From Desulfobacterales bacterium (GTDB taxonomy: Bacteria; Desulfobacterota; Dissulfuribacteria; Dissulfuribacterales; JAMONC01), in the NCBI GenBank assembly GCA_027066725.1, contig JAMONC010000029.1, positions 1-18,311 on the forward strand: a DNA stretch of 18,311 nt. Direction: 5' to 3'. This document shows, in pieces, positions 1-7,490 of this stretch (positions within the stretch are counted from its first letter, which is position 1; the number at the start of each line of letters is the position of its first letter). Below the pieces are notes generated by a model. It saw only the letters and a program-made list of their open reading frames with translations. It had not been told where the DNA came from and searched no databases. A program made the position numbers and the translations under genes.

Positions 1-518
1 ATATTTAAATAATCTATAATAAATTTGTATATGTCATGTACCTTGTCCATCTCATTTAAATCATGTTTAATGATTTTTAATGCCATTTGGTGTATTAATC
101 TTTTTATGATCGGATCTGATGGAATAAATGTAAATTGTTTAAATAATATATGAGAGTTATAAGTTTTTATTTGTTTAGATGTTAATTTACTAGTTTTCAA
201 TTCTTTTCTAAGTACTACATATGTTACTTTTATATATCTTTTATTCCTAGCTTTTATATGTAATATAGGTGTTCCATATATTGAATTATATCTTAAGTCT
301 TTTGATATATCTTTAGGTTTAATTTTAACTTCTATTACAGATTGTTCTTTAAGCTCTGGTGGAAAGGGCATCCAGATATCTATACTTTTATTTTTTAGTT
401 TATTATCAAGGCTAAAATTATAAGTTATGGTATATAGTCTTGTTGATGCAAATGAAGTCTTATTTATACAGAAAGATATAGATATAAGTGCTAAAATTAT
501 TATGATTAATCTCTTCAT
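1..518 (-). CDS. Secreted transglutaminase-like protein, 3' end beyond the left edge
   Basis: The reading frame is open from an ATG at 518 to the left edge, giving about 172 residues with no stop, so only the N-terminal part is seen. Residues 1-25 form a Sec signal peptide (KR, then an Ile/Leu-rich core, ending near FAS). The mature part has IDIWMPFPPELKEQ near residue 47, the first strand pattern (hydrophobic, W, P-x-P) that precedes many bacterial transglutaminase-like domains. It ends in a DKVHDIYKFIIDYLN helix near residues 157-171, which resembles the helix just before the catalytic Cys in that fold. The Cys-His-Asp triad itself would lie outside the window. A strong ribosome site, GAGGTG at 528-523, sits 4 nt before the ATG. 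The site touches the stop of the molybdoenzyme gene upstream, so the two are surely co-transcribed. The family call is inference from these two patterns; the substrate is unknown. Confidence 0.62.
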   Translation of the reverse strand, partial: MKRLIIIILALISISFCINKTSFASTRLYTITYNFSLDNKLKNKSIDIWMPFPPELKEQSVIEVKIKPKDISKDLRYNSIYGTPILHIKARNKRYIKVTYVVLRKELKTSKLTSKQIKTYNSHILFKQFTFIPSDPIIKRLIHQMALKIIKHDLNEMDKVHDIYKFIIDYLN

Positions 519-528
519 TTTACACCTC

Positions 529-2796
529 TTATAGAGTTTTAATATCTACTTTTATCCCTTTAAAAGCCACTTGACCAGATATAGGACACAGTGCATTTTG
601 ATTAGTAACAAAATTTATAGATTTCCAGTGAGAAAAGGGCTCTTTTACTCCATAGGAATAAGGTACAAATACCGTATCTTTTTTTATGTTTTTAGAAATA
701 AGGGTAACAGATGTAGTTTTTCCATATGGTGAAATTATGTGGATGTTTTTACCTGAGTGATTAATGCCGTATTTCTTGGCAGTCTCTGGATGTATTATAC
801 ACACTTGATTAGGTGCTAAATCACTTAATAGTTTTGACCAATGGGTTGCATCACCCATAATAGACGGGCCCGGTCTTCCTGTAATAAGATTTAAAGTAAA
901 ATCATTTTGGGAATGTCTTTTAGAAATAGTTACAGGCTTTGTATAACATTTGTTTTTTTGAAAAGGAGAAAGTACTAGCTCTTTTTTATAAGAGATTGTC
1001 TCCTCTCCTTTTTTAGCCAAGTCAGGATCAAGATAAAATTTAGGAAAGCATGTTAAGCCATAAGCACTAAATTTTCTTTCATCATCCACAAACAAAAATT
1101 TCTCTGACTTAGTCTTAAATTTTCCGTTTAAAAATAGGGTCTTTCTTCCTTTAGGGGCTCTTATTGCATGATTTTTATCCGCAAGAAAATCTTTTATAGA
1201 AAAGCCGAATCTTGAACAGCAATAGTCTATGAGTTTTTGGTAATCTGTAAGCTCATCTCTAAAAATGTCCTTCCAACCCATTTTTTGCCCAAGTTTTATC
1301 CACCACCATCTATCTGGTTTTGCCTCACCAGGAGGATCTATTAGCTTTGGAACCAGAGCAAAGCGGCTATCGTCAGACACTGGAGCAATACCTCCAGCTT
1401 CTATCCACGTGGCTGCAGGCAATATGTATTTAAAATGATAAATATTCACACTTGGTACAATCCCGTTCCATACACTAAGGTCTAATTTTTTTATTAGATA
1501 TCGTATCTTTTCTTGTTCTGGCCACTGGGTGATAGGGCTTCCTGTTGATATTAAGGCATGTAGTTTATAGGGATAGGAGTCATCTTCTATTGATTCTAGC
1601 CATCTAACAGGATTTTTGCCTAAAGATGCTTTTGGCTTAGGGAGTTTGTCTTTAGGTAAAGGAAATGAGCCGATTTTACTGCCGCCATTATTTAAGCAGC
1701 CATAACCTGTAGCGGGGTAACCAAAGTGTCCAGTAATAGCTGTTAAGAAATAAAATGCCCTGTGGGTCTGAACAGCATTTGTATGATGGCTTATGCCTGT
1801 ATTGGCGATAATAATAGCCTTGGGAGTACTTATATATTCATGTACTAATTTTTTTATGTCTTTTTCAGGTATGTCAGTAATTTTAGATGCCCATTTTATA
1901 TTATAATTATATTTTAATACCTCCTCCTTAAATCTTTTAAAGCCTTTGGTATGGGCATTTATAAAACGTTTGTCTTCAAGTCCGTTTAAGATAATATAGT
2001 GGATCATCCCAAGTGCTAAGGCCATATCTGTTCCAGGCCTAATAGGTATCCACCAGTCAGTTTTATCTACTATTTCTGACTTTTTGGGGTTTATACATAT
2101 AAATCTACATCCTCTTTTTTGTTTTTCTTCTTTAAGGTTTATAAATATTGGAGGCCTTGTTGCTGGCATATTGCTGCCAAGAAATATATAGAGATCTGCA
2201 CTGTAAAAATCACCATCTTCGTATATCCAAGGGACATGTCTTGTCCCTGTAGTAGTAATGCCTGCAATTTTGGCTGAGTAGTTACAAAAAGGACCAGTTT
2301 TTTCCCAGTTAAGGGTTCCATATAGTTTAGAAAATGCCTTACTTACAAGTCTTCCATCAAATGCACTTCTACCAGATGCCCATATCCCTAGAGATTCAGG
2401 GCCATATTTTTCTTTTATTTCCTTTAGCTTATAGGATATTTCATCTAAGGCTTCTTCCCATGAGAGTTTTACAAATTTATTTCCTATTCTTTTTAGGGGG
2501 TATTTAAGCCTTTTGTGCGAATTAAGTATATCTAGCGTGCCTAATGGTTTTATACATATTTTGCCTTTAGTTACTGGATCATCAGGATTACCAGTTATGT
2601 GTACTATGCGTCCATTTTTTATATAGACGATCATTGTGCAACCTGCTTGACACCACATACAGCCAGTTACTATTGGTGTAGCTCCGTTTATATATTTTTT
2701 ACCTAAATTTAGAGAGGTTGCATATGAAAGTGTAGGGTATATACCTGTTATTGATGCAGATGCTAAAAGTGCTTTTATAAATTCTCTTCTTGTCAT
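529..2796 (-). CDS. Tat-exported molybdopterin oxidoreductase, PsrA/PhsA-like catalytic subunit
   Basis: This is a 755-residue catalytic subunit of the DMSO reductase superfamily, close in size to polysulfide and thiosulfate reductase A subunits. Residues 1-26 are a twin-arginine signal (TRREFIK, hydrophobic stretch, SYA cleavage site), so it is exported folded with its cofactor. Cys46, Cys49, Cys53 and Cys81 (C-x2-C-x3-C-x27-C) bind the N-terminal [4Fe-4S] cluster. Cys171 in GPFCNYSAK is the likely Mo ligand, as in PsrA, PhsA and ArrA types. Residues 235-260 and 330-370 carry the pterin-binding middle domains, and the C-terminal domain starts near residue 640 (LITGRPGPSIMGD). The start is supported by an AAGGATAGG site just upstream and by the signal peptide. 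No iron-sulfur (B) or membrane (C) subunit is adjacent; the next gene downstream is a transglutaminase-like protein. The substrate (polysulfide, thiosulfate, tetrathionate, arsenate or other) cannot be told from sequence alone. Confidence 0.88.
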   Translation of the reverse strand: MTRREFIKALLASASITGIYPTLSYATSLNLGKKYINGATPIVTGCMWCQAGCTMIVYIKNGRIVHITGNPDDPVTKGKICIKPLGTLDILNSHKRLKYPLKRIGNKFVKLSWEEALDEISYKLKEIKEKYGPESLGIWASGRSAFDGRLVSKAFSKLYGTLNWEKTGPFCNYSAKIAGITTTGTRHVPWIYEDGDFYSADLYIFLGSNMPATRPPIFINLKEEKQKRGCRFICINPKKSEIVDKTDWWIPIRPGTDMALALGMIHYIILNGLEDKRFINAHTKGFKRFKEEVLKYNYNIKWASKITDIPEKDIKKLVHEYISTPKAIIIANTGISHHTNAVQTHRAFYFLTAITGHFGYPATGYGCLNNGGSKIGSFPLPKDKLPKPKASLGKNPVRWLESIEDDSYPYKLHALISTGSPITQWPEQEKIRYLIKKLDLSVWNGIVPSVNIYHFKYILPAATWIEAGGIAPVSDDSRFALVPKLIDPPGEAKPDRWWWIKLGQKMGWKDIFRDELTDYQKLIDYCCSRFGFSIKDFLADKNHAIRAPKGRKTLFLNGKFKTKSEKFLFVDDERKFSAYGLTCFPKFYLDPDLAKKGEETISYKKELVLSPFQKNKCYTKPVTISKRHSQNDFTLNLITGRPGPSIMGDATHWSKLLSDLAPNQVCIIHPETAKKYGINHSGKNIHIISPYGKTTSVTLISKNIKKDTVFVPYSYGVKEPFSHWKSINFVTNQNALCPISGQVAFKGIKVDIKTL

Positions 2797-3035
2797 TTTT
2801 CCTATCCTTATAATAAGTTTTTTCTATAGGTAAAAACTAAACTTTTTAAGTAAACACCAATAATACTTGATATATTATTATTTGTAAAGTTAGTTTTTTA
2901 TTTTGTACAATAGATGCATAATTGGCACAATTATAATATATGGTATACAAAAAAGTTTATTGTTGACTCAAGGCGGTTGTTTTTATAGCTTTAGCCAGTG
3001 TGTTTCGAAAAAAAATTTAAAAGGGAGGTTTTTTT
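2797..3035. promoter_or_regulatory. Divergent control region between molybdoenzyme and icd
   Basis: These 239 bp are non-coding and very AT-rich, and serve divergent genes. Facing icd are two weak sigma-70-like candidates: TTGGCA at 2922-2927 with TATACA at 2944-2949 (16 bp spacer), and TTGACT at 2963-2968 with TATAGC at 2984-2989 (15 bp spacer). An imperfect inverted repeat (2832-2845 with 2886-2898, one extra base in the left arm) lies on the molybdoenzyme side and could be an operator. The icd ribosome site AAGGGAGG is at 3021-3028. None of the promoters is strong enough to be certain. Confidence 0.35.
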
Positions 3036-4271
3036 ATGTCTGATACTCCTCAAAAGATCACTATTAATTCAGATAATACACTTAATGTTCCAAACAATGT
3101 AATAATTCCTTTTATCGAAGGCGATGGTATTGGCCCAGATATTTGGAAAGCTACAAGGCTTGTTTTAGACACTAGTGTAGAAGCTGCCTATAAAGGAGAG
3201 AGAAAGATACATTGGAAAGAGGTGTTAGCAGGTGAAAAAGCATATAATGAAACAGGTAAATGGCTTCCTGAGGAGACTCTATCTTCTATTAAGGAACATG
3301 TAGTTGCAATAAAAGGCCCTCTTACTACTCCTGTTGGTGGTGGTATAAGAAGTTTAAATGTTACACTTAGGCAAGAACTCGATCTATATGCCTGTGTAAG
3401 GCCAGTTAGGTATTTTAATGGTGTTCCCAGTCCTGTAAAACATCCTGAGTTGGTTGATATGGTAATATTTAGGGAAAATACAGAAGATGTATATGCAGGT
3501 ATAGAATGGGAGGCAGGGACAGAAGAGGCAAAAAAGATAATCTCTTTTATAGAAAATGAGATGGGAAAAAGCATAAGGCCTGACTCAGGTATTGGAATAA
3601 AACCAATAAGTAAGTTTGGGACATATAGACTTGTTAGAAAGGCTATCAAATATGCCTTAGAAAATAATAGAAAAAGTGTCACTTTGGTCCATAAAGGTAA
3701 TATTATGAAATATACAGAAGGTGCTTTTAGGACATGGGGTTATGAGCTTGCAAAAGAAGAGTTTTCTGATCAAACAATTACAGAGCAGGAACTTTGGGAT
3801 AAATATGATGGTAATGTACCTGAAGGAAAGATTGTTATAAAAGACAGGATTGCTGATGCAATGTTTCAACAAGTACTTTTAAGACCTGCAGAGTATGATG
3901 TATTAGCCCTTCCTAATTTAAATGGGGACTATATGTCTGATGCATTAGCTGCTCAGGTAGGTGGTCTTGGTATGGCTCCTGGGGCAAATATTGGGGATGG
4001 CTATGCTGTTTTTGAGGCAACACATGGTACTGCCCCTAAATATACAGGGCTTGATAAAGTAAACCCCAGCTCTCTTATATTATCTGGAGCTATGATGCTT
4101 GAATATATTGGTTGGATAGAGGCAAAAGATCTTATTCACAAGGGATTAGAGGCTGCTATTTGTAAAAAACATGTCACCTATGATCTTGCCCGTCAAATAG
4201 ATGGTGCAACAAAGGTCAAGTGTTCAGAATTTGCTCAAAGGGTAGCAGATGAGATAAAATCTCTTGTCTAA
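3036..4271 (+). CDS. icd: Isocitrate dehydrogenase, NADP-dependent type
   Basis: It oxidatively decarboxylates isocitrate to 2-oxoglutarate in the TCA cycle, in the cytoplasm. The 411-residue protein matches the E. coli-type enzyme along its length. It has GDGIGPDIW near residue 29, and the isocitrate-binding set Ser106, Asn108, Arg112, Arg122 and Arg146. The catalytic residues are Tyr153 and Lys220 (HKGNIMK), and the metal-binding aspartates are Asp274, Asp298 and Asp302. Lys335-Tyr336 in HGTAPKYTG and Arg386 correspond to the residues that select NADP over NAD in the E. coli enzyme, so NADP use is predicted. Ser106 corresponds to the serine phosphorylated by AceK in enterobacteria; no aceK is seen here. 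A strong AAGGGAGG site lies 7 nt before the ATG. comF follows after 32 bp, probably on the same transcript. Confidence 0.96.
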   Translation: MSDTPQKITINSDNTLNVPNNVIIPFIEGDGIGPDIWKATRLVLDTSVEAAYKGERKIHWKEVLAGEKAYNETGKWLPEETLSSIKEHVVAIKGPLTTPVGGGIRSLNVTLRQELDLYACVRPVRYFNGVPSPVKHPELVDMVIFRENTEDVYAGIEWEAGTEEAKKIISFIENEMGKSIRPDSGIGIKPISKFGTYRLVRKAIKYALENNRKSVTLVHKGNIMKYTEGAFRTWGYELAKEEFSDQTITEQELWDKYDGNVPEGKIVIKDRIADAMFQQVLLRPAEYDVLALPNLNGDYMSDALAAQVGGLGMAPGANIGDGYAVFEATHGTAPKYTGLDKVNPSSLILSGAMMLEYIGWIEAKDLIHKGLEAAICKKHVTYDLARQIDGATKVKCSEFAQRVADEIKSLV

Positions 4272-4303
4272 TTAAACTTGGGTGTGGAGTCTATTTTTAA
4301 ATT

Positions 4304-5014
4304 ATGTTTGATATTTTTATTCCTTTAAAGGAGCTTCTTTTCCCTAATTCTTGTATATGTTGTAAGATTCCTTTAAAAGATTATTCATCAAGACTCTGCA
4401 CCCAATGTTTAGACTCTATAGAGCTTATATCGCATCCAATTTGTAGTATATGTGGGCTGCCCTTTATCTCTAAGAATCAAGATGACCATATATGTGGAAA
4501 CTGTATATTACATCCGCCTCTTTATTCAATAAAACGTTCTCCCTTTTGCTATACTGCTGCAGTAAAAGAGCTTATTATTTCTTTTAAGTATTTTTATGAT
4601 TTTCTTTCGTTTTCAGCACTAATTGATGTATTTAATACGTTAGAATTTAATCTTGATATATTGGATTCAGATGTTGTTATACCAGTACCTCTTCATCCCA
4701 AAAGGCTTAGACAAAGAGGGTTTAACCAGGCAAGTTTAATAGCAAAGAGGATTTTTAAAAATATTCCAATATCTTTTAATGCTCTTTTAAGGACAAGAAA
4801 TACACCACATCAGATGGGACTAAAGAAACAAGAGAGATTAAAAAATGTAGTCGGTGCTTTTAAGGTGAGAAAAAAAGATAAAATAAGATCAAAAACAATA
4901 CTATTAGTAGATGATGTAGTAACAACAGGGGCTACAATAAATGAATGTTGCAAAGAATTATTAAATGCTGGGGCAAAAGAGGTAAAGGTCTTTAGCCTTG
5001 CTCAAGCTATTTGA
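4304..5014 (+). CDS. comF: ComF family phosphoribosyltransferase-like protein
   Basis: This 236-residue protein has the ComF/GntX architecture. An N-terminal zinc-binding region has cysteines at 17, 19, 20, 32, 35, 47, 50, 64 and 67, mostly as Cys-x2-Cys pairs. The phosphoribosyltransferase-like domain has RQRGFNQ at 137-143 and the PRPP-binding loop LLVDDVVTTGAT at about 200-211. In naturally competent bacteria ComF is needed for DNA uptake or processing, but homologues are widespread in non-competent bacteria and no enzymatic reaction is settled. No other competence gene lies in the window, so competence should not be inferred. The gene follows icd by 32 bp with only a weak, distant ribosome site (GGAG near 4286-4290), so translation may be low or partly coupled to icd. 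Confidence 0.85.
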   Translation: MFDIFIPLKELLFPNSCICCKIPLKDYSSRLCTQCLDSIELISHPICSICGLPFISKNQDDHICGNCILHPPLYSIKRSPFCYTAAVKELIISFKYFYDFLSFSALIDVFNTLEFNLDILDSDVVIPVPLHPKRLRQRGFNQASLIAKRIFKNIPISFNALLRTRNTPHQMGLKKQERLKNVVGAFKVRKKDKIRSKTILLVDDVVTTGATINECCKELLNAGAKEVKVFSLAQAI

Positions 5015-5023
5015 AAGATAAGA

Positions 5024-5053
5024 GGATTTGATTTTTATAAAAATTTTTTATCC
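5024..5053 (+). terminator. Possible weak terminator after comF
   Basis: GGAT at 5024-5027 can pair with ATCC at 5050-5053, enclosing an AT-only internal palindrome (ATTTTTATAAAAAT) with runs of T. It sits just after the comF stop and before the rpsB promoter, where a terminator is expected. It lacks a continuous GC-rich stem, so this is a tentative call. Confidence 0.2.
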
Positions 5054-5060
5054 CTAAATA

Positions 5061-5096
5061 TTGCCAAAATACTTTTCTAGTGGTACAAAGAGCCGA
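5061..5096 (+). promoter_or_regulatory. rpsB operon promoter, extended -10 type
   Basis: TTGCCA at 5061-5066 (5 of 6 to the -35 consensus) is followed by a 17-bp spacer and TACAAA at 5084-5089. The -10 is preceded by TG at 5081-5082, which makes it an extended -10 element. Transcription would start near 5096, giving a leader of about 120 nt before the rpsB ATG. A second AT-rich box (TATAAA, 5110-5115) has no fitting -35. Confidence 0.5.
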
Positions 5097-5122
5097 TTTC
5101 TTTAAAAAGTATAAAATACGCA

Positions 5123-5188
5123 CGCTCAACTTTTGTCCTAGGTGCCCTTTATATTTTAAGGGGTTGAGGGATATTTTTAAGTTGGGCG
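5123..5188 (+). promoter_or_regulatory. Structured rpsB mRNA leader with two competing helices
   Basis: Within the leader, CTCAAC at 5125-5130 pairs perfectly with GTTGAG at 5163-5168. This helix stacks directly on a hairpin formed by CCCTT at 5145-5149 and AAGGG at 5158-5162, leaving a 14-nt one-sided bulge (5131-5144) that contains CCTAGG. The same left strand, extended to 5123-5132, can instead pair over 10 bp (one G-U) with AAGTTGGGCG at 5179-5188. The two pairings exclude each other. In E. coli, S2 represses its own operon through the rpsB leader, so an autoregulatory role is a reasonable inference. The pairings are read from sequence and were not folded by software. Confidence 0.45.
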
Positions 5189-5215
5189 GAGGAAAAACCA
5201 GTAGAAGGAGGAATT

Positions 5216-6025
5216 ATGGCCTACGTAACTATGAAGCAGCTTCTTGAGGCTGGTGTCCATTTTGGGCATCAGACCCGCCGTTGGAATCCAAAGATGAAAC
5301 CCTATATCTTTGGGGCAAGAAATGGTATCTACATTATAGACCTTCAAAAAACTGTTAAACTTTTTAAGGTAGCTTATGAATTTATTGTAGATCTTACAAG
5401 TAAGGGTGGAACAGTTCTTTTTGTAGGTACTAAGAAACAGGCACAAGATTCTATAGTTGAAGAGGCAACTCGCTGTGGTATGCCTTATGTAAACCATAGA
5501 TGGTTAGGCGGAATGCTTACTAATTTTGTCACTATAAGAAAGAGCGTAGATAAATTAAAACGTCTGGAAGCTATGTTTGAAGATGGTACAATAGAAAGAT
5601 TTGCCAAAAAAGAGGTCTTAAAGCTCGATAGAAAGCGTCAAAAATTAGAGAGAAACCTTGGTGGTATAAAAGATATGGATAGGCTTCCTGATGCAATTTA
5701 TGTAGTAGACTCTAAACAAGAACAAATTGCAGTAAGGGAAGCAAATAAGCTTCATATACCAGTTGTTGCAATTGTTGATACAAATTGTGATCCAGATGGA
5801 ATTGATTATATTATTCCTGGAAATGATGATGCTATTAGGGCAATAAGGCTTATTACTTCAAGGATTGCAGATGCCTGCCTTGAAGGAAGAAGTAAATACG
5901 AGGAATCTCTTGCCAGTCATGAAAAGGAAGAGGGAGGCGATTCTTCTGAACCTAAAGATGTAAAAGAAAAAGTTGAGATAGTTACAGAAGAAGTTCCTAC
6001 AGAGCAACCGCAAAGTGCAAGCTAA
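5216..6025 (+). CDS. rpsB: 30S ribosomal protein S2
   Basis: S2 is a late-assembling protein on the back of the 30S subunit, needed for S1 binding in proteobacteria. The 269-residue sequence carries the S2 signatures: MKQLLEAGVHFGHQTRRWNP at residues 6-25, NHRWLGGMLTNF at 93-104, and the second signature PDAIYVVDSKQE followed by PVVAIVDTNCDPD. From about residue 232 the chain becomes an acidic, low-complexity tail rich in Glu, Ser, Val and Pro, beyond the conserved core; such tails vary between species. An AAGGAGG site at 5205-5211 fixes the start. It is the first gene of the translation/envelope cluster and is preceded by the structured leader. A GC-rich hairpin lies between it and tsf. Confidence 0.98.
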   Translation: MAYVTMKQLLEAGVHFGHQTRRWNPKMKPYIFGARNGIYIIDLQKTVKLFKVAYEFIVDLTSKGGTVLFVGTKKQAQDSIVEEATRCGMPYVNHRWLGGMLTNFVTIRKSVDKLKRLEAMFEDGTIERFAKKEVLKLDRKRQKLERNLGGIKDMDRLPDAIYVVDSKQEQIAVREANKLHIPVVAIVDTNCDPDGIDYIIPGNDDAIRAIRLITSRIADACLEGRSKYEESLASHEKEEGGDSSEPKDVKEKVEIVTEEVPTEQPQSAS

Positions 6026-6078
6026 TTTATTTTTAGACATATAGATTACTTTCTTTTTTTAATTATATAAATATAAGG

Positions 6079-6097
6079 ACGGGCCATTTGGCCCGTT
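6079..6097 (+). terminator. GC-rich hairpin between rpsB and tsf (attenuator-like)
   Basis: ACGGGCC at 6079-6085 and GGCCCGT at 6090-6096 form a perfect 7-bp stem with the 4-nt loop ATTT, and a G-U pair can add an eighth. It is by far the most GC-rich hairpin in the window and stands in AT-rich DNA between rpsB and tsf. The tract after it (TATGTTTGT) is only moderately T-rich, so it may act as a partial terminator, as an mRNA 3'-end stabiliser for rpsB, or both. It would let S2 be made at a different level from the downstream genes. Confidence 0.6.
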
Positions 6098-6153
6098 ATG
6101 TTTGTACATAGAAAAATATAAAATTATTTTAACTTCTTAGGAGGATATAAATT

Positions 6154-6759
6154 ATGGGTAAGATCACCGCACAAATGGTGAAGGAGTTAAGAGAACGTAC
6201 TAAAGCTGGCATGATGGATTGCAAAAAGGCTTTAGAAGAGTCTCAGGGAGATATGGAAAAGGCTATTGCATGGTTAAGACAAAAAGGGCTTGCTGTTGCT
6301 GCTAAAAGGGCAGGACGAGCTACTGCAGAGGGTATTGTTGCATCATATATTCATGCAGGTGGAAAACTTGGGGTCTTAGTTGAGGTAAATTGTGAAACAG
6401 ATTTTGTTGCTAAGACAGATCAATTCCAAGAATTTGCTAGAGATATTGCAATGCAGATAGCTGCGACAAATCCTGTTGCAATAAGAAGAGAAGATGTACC
6501 TGAAGATTTTGTTGAAAAAGAAAAGCAAATTCTTATTAATCAAGCTAAAGAAACAGGAAAACCAGAGCACATTATAGAAAAGATTGTTCAGGGTCGATTA
6601 GAAAAGATGTATAAAGAAGTATGCTTATTAGAGCAGCCTTTTGTAAAAAATCCTGATATAACTATTCAAGATTTATTAAACGAACTCATAGGAAAACTTG
6701 GAGAGAATATTACAATCCGTAGGTTTGTTAGATATCAAGTAGGTGCTGAGGAGGAGTAA
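6154..6759 (+). CDS. tsf: Elongation factor Ts, short form
   Basis: EF-Ts exchanges GDP for GTP on EF-Tu. The N-terminal UBA-like domain (residues 1-55) has the conserved LRERTKAGMMDCKKAL stretch at 12-27. The core contact loop TDFVAKTD is at 82-89, where Asp83 and Phe84 match the residues that displace Mg2+ from EF-Tu. At 201 residues this is the short form, about 80 shorter than E. coli EF-Ts and similar to the Thermus and cyanobacterial lengths, with one core subdomain reduced. AGGAGG at 6140-6145 sets the start. The tsf stop is followed immediately by the pyrH ATG, and the pyrH ribosome site (GAGGAGGAG) lies inside the last tsf codons, so the two are translationally coupled. Confidence 0.97.
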   Translation: MGKITAQMVKELRERTKAGMMDCKKALEESQGDMEKAIAWLRQKGLAVAAKRAGRATAEGIVASYIHAGGKLGVLVEVNCETDFVAKTDQFQEFARDIAMQIAATNPVAIRREDVPEDFVEKEKQILINQAKETGKPEHIIEKIVQGRLEKMYKEVCLLEQPFVKNPDITIQDLLNELIGKLGENITIRRFVRYQVGAEEE

Positions 6760-7488
6760 ATGTCTACTGACCCGGCCTATAAGAGGATCCTTTTAAAGAT
6801 AAGTGGTGAGGCTCTTTTAGGTGATAAATCCTATGGAGTAGACCCTAGTGTAATGTATGAGATAGCTAAAGAAATAGCATCTGTTCAGGAGTTAGGGGTA
6901 GAGATAGGGCTTGTAGTTGGTGGTGGTAATATTTTTAGAGGTATATCTGGAGCTGCAAAAGGTATGGACAGAGCAAGTGCGGATCAAATGGGTATGCTTG
7001 CTACTGTTTTAAATGCTTTAGCACTCCAAGATGCTCTTAAAAGAGTCAATGTTCCAGTAAGGGTCCTTTCTGCTATAGAAATAGGTCGGGTTGCAGAACC
7101 TTTTATTCGTGCTCGTGCACTAAAACATTTAGAAAAGGGAAGGGTAGTAATTTTTGCAGCTGGTACGGGAAATCCATTTTTCACTACAGATACTGCTGCA
7201 GCTTTAAGGGCGTTAGAAATAAATGCACAAGTATTATTTAAAGCTACAAAAGTTGATGGCATATATGATAGTGATCCAGAAAAAAATCCTAATGCCAAGA
7301 AATTTGATTCTCTTACCTATGAAGAAGTAATAAAAAGACAATTAGCTTTTATGGATACCGCTGCAATTTCTCTTGCCATGAATGCAAGGCTTCCTGTTAT
7401 TGTGTTTAATATGAAAATAAAAGGTAATATAAAAAGGGCTGTTCTTGGTGAGGCAGTAGGAAGTATTGTTAAAGGAGGAGGTGAGTAG
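6760..7488 (+). CDS. pyrH: UMP kinase
   Basis: This cytoplasmic enzyme phosphorylates UMP to UDP and belongs to the amino acid kinase fold, not the eukaryotic NMP kinase fold. The 242 residues show KISGEAL at 13-19, GGGNIFRG at 54-61, the Asp70-Arg71 and Asp75 UMP-site residues (DRASADQMGML), GTGNPFFTTDT at 135-145, and the ATP-site KVDGIYDSDP from 164. It begins at the base after the tsf stop, using a ribosome site within tsf, and ends 2 nt before frr. This pyrH-frr pairing between tsf and uppS is one of the most conserved gene orders in bacteria. Confidence 0.97.
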   Translation: MSTDPAYKRILLKISGEALLGDKSYGVDPSVMYEIAKEIASVQELGVEIGLVVGGGNIFRGISGAAKGMDRASADQMGMLATVLNALALQDALKRVNVPVRVLSAIEIGRVAEPFIRARALKHLEKGRVVIFAAGTGNPFFTTDTAAALRALEINAQVLFKATKVDGIYDSDPEKNPNAKKFDSLTYEEVIKRQLAFMDTAAISLAMNARLPVIVFNMKIKGNIKRAVLGEAVGSIVKGGGE

Positions 7489-7490
7489 TT

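Noticed and set aside
2902..2937. TTGTAC with TATAAT as an icd promoter
   Set aside because: The spacer is 23 bp, too long for sigma-70.
2923..2942. TGGCAC as a sigma-54 -24 element before icd
   Set aside because: The required GC of the -12 element is missing at the correct distance; the bases there are all A and T.
3188..3682. Long reading frame (164 codons) on the minus strand inside icd
   Set aside because: It is antisense to the highly conserved icd frame, has no ribosome site and its translation looks like no protein family. It is a shadow frame of a real gene.
4304..5014. comF as evidence of natural competence
   Set aside because: ComF homologues are common in bacteria not known to be competent and no other uptake gene is present.
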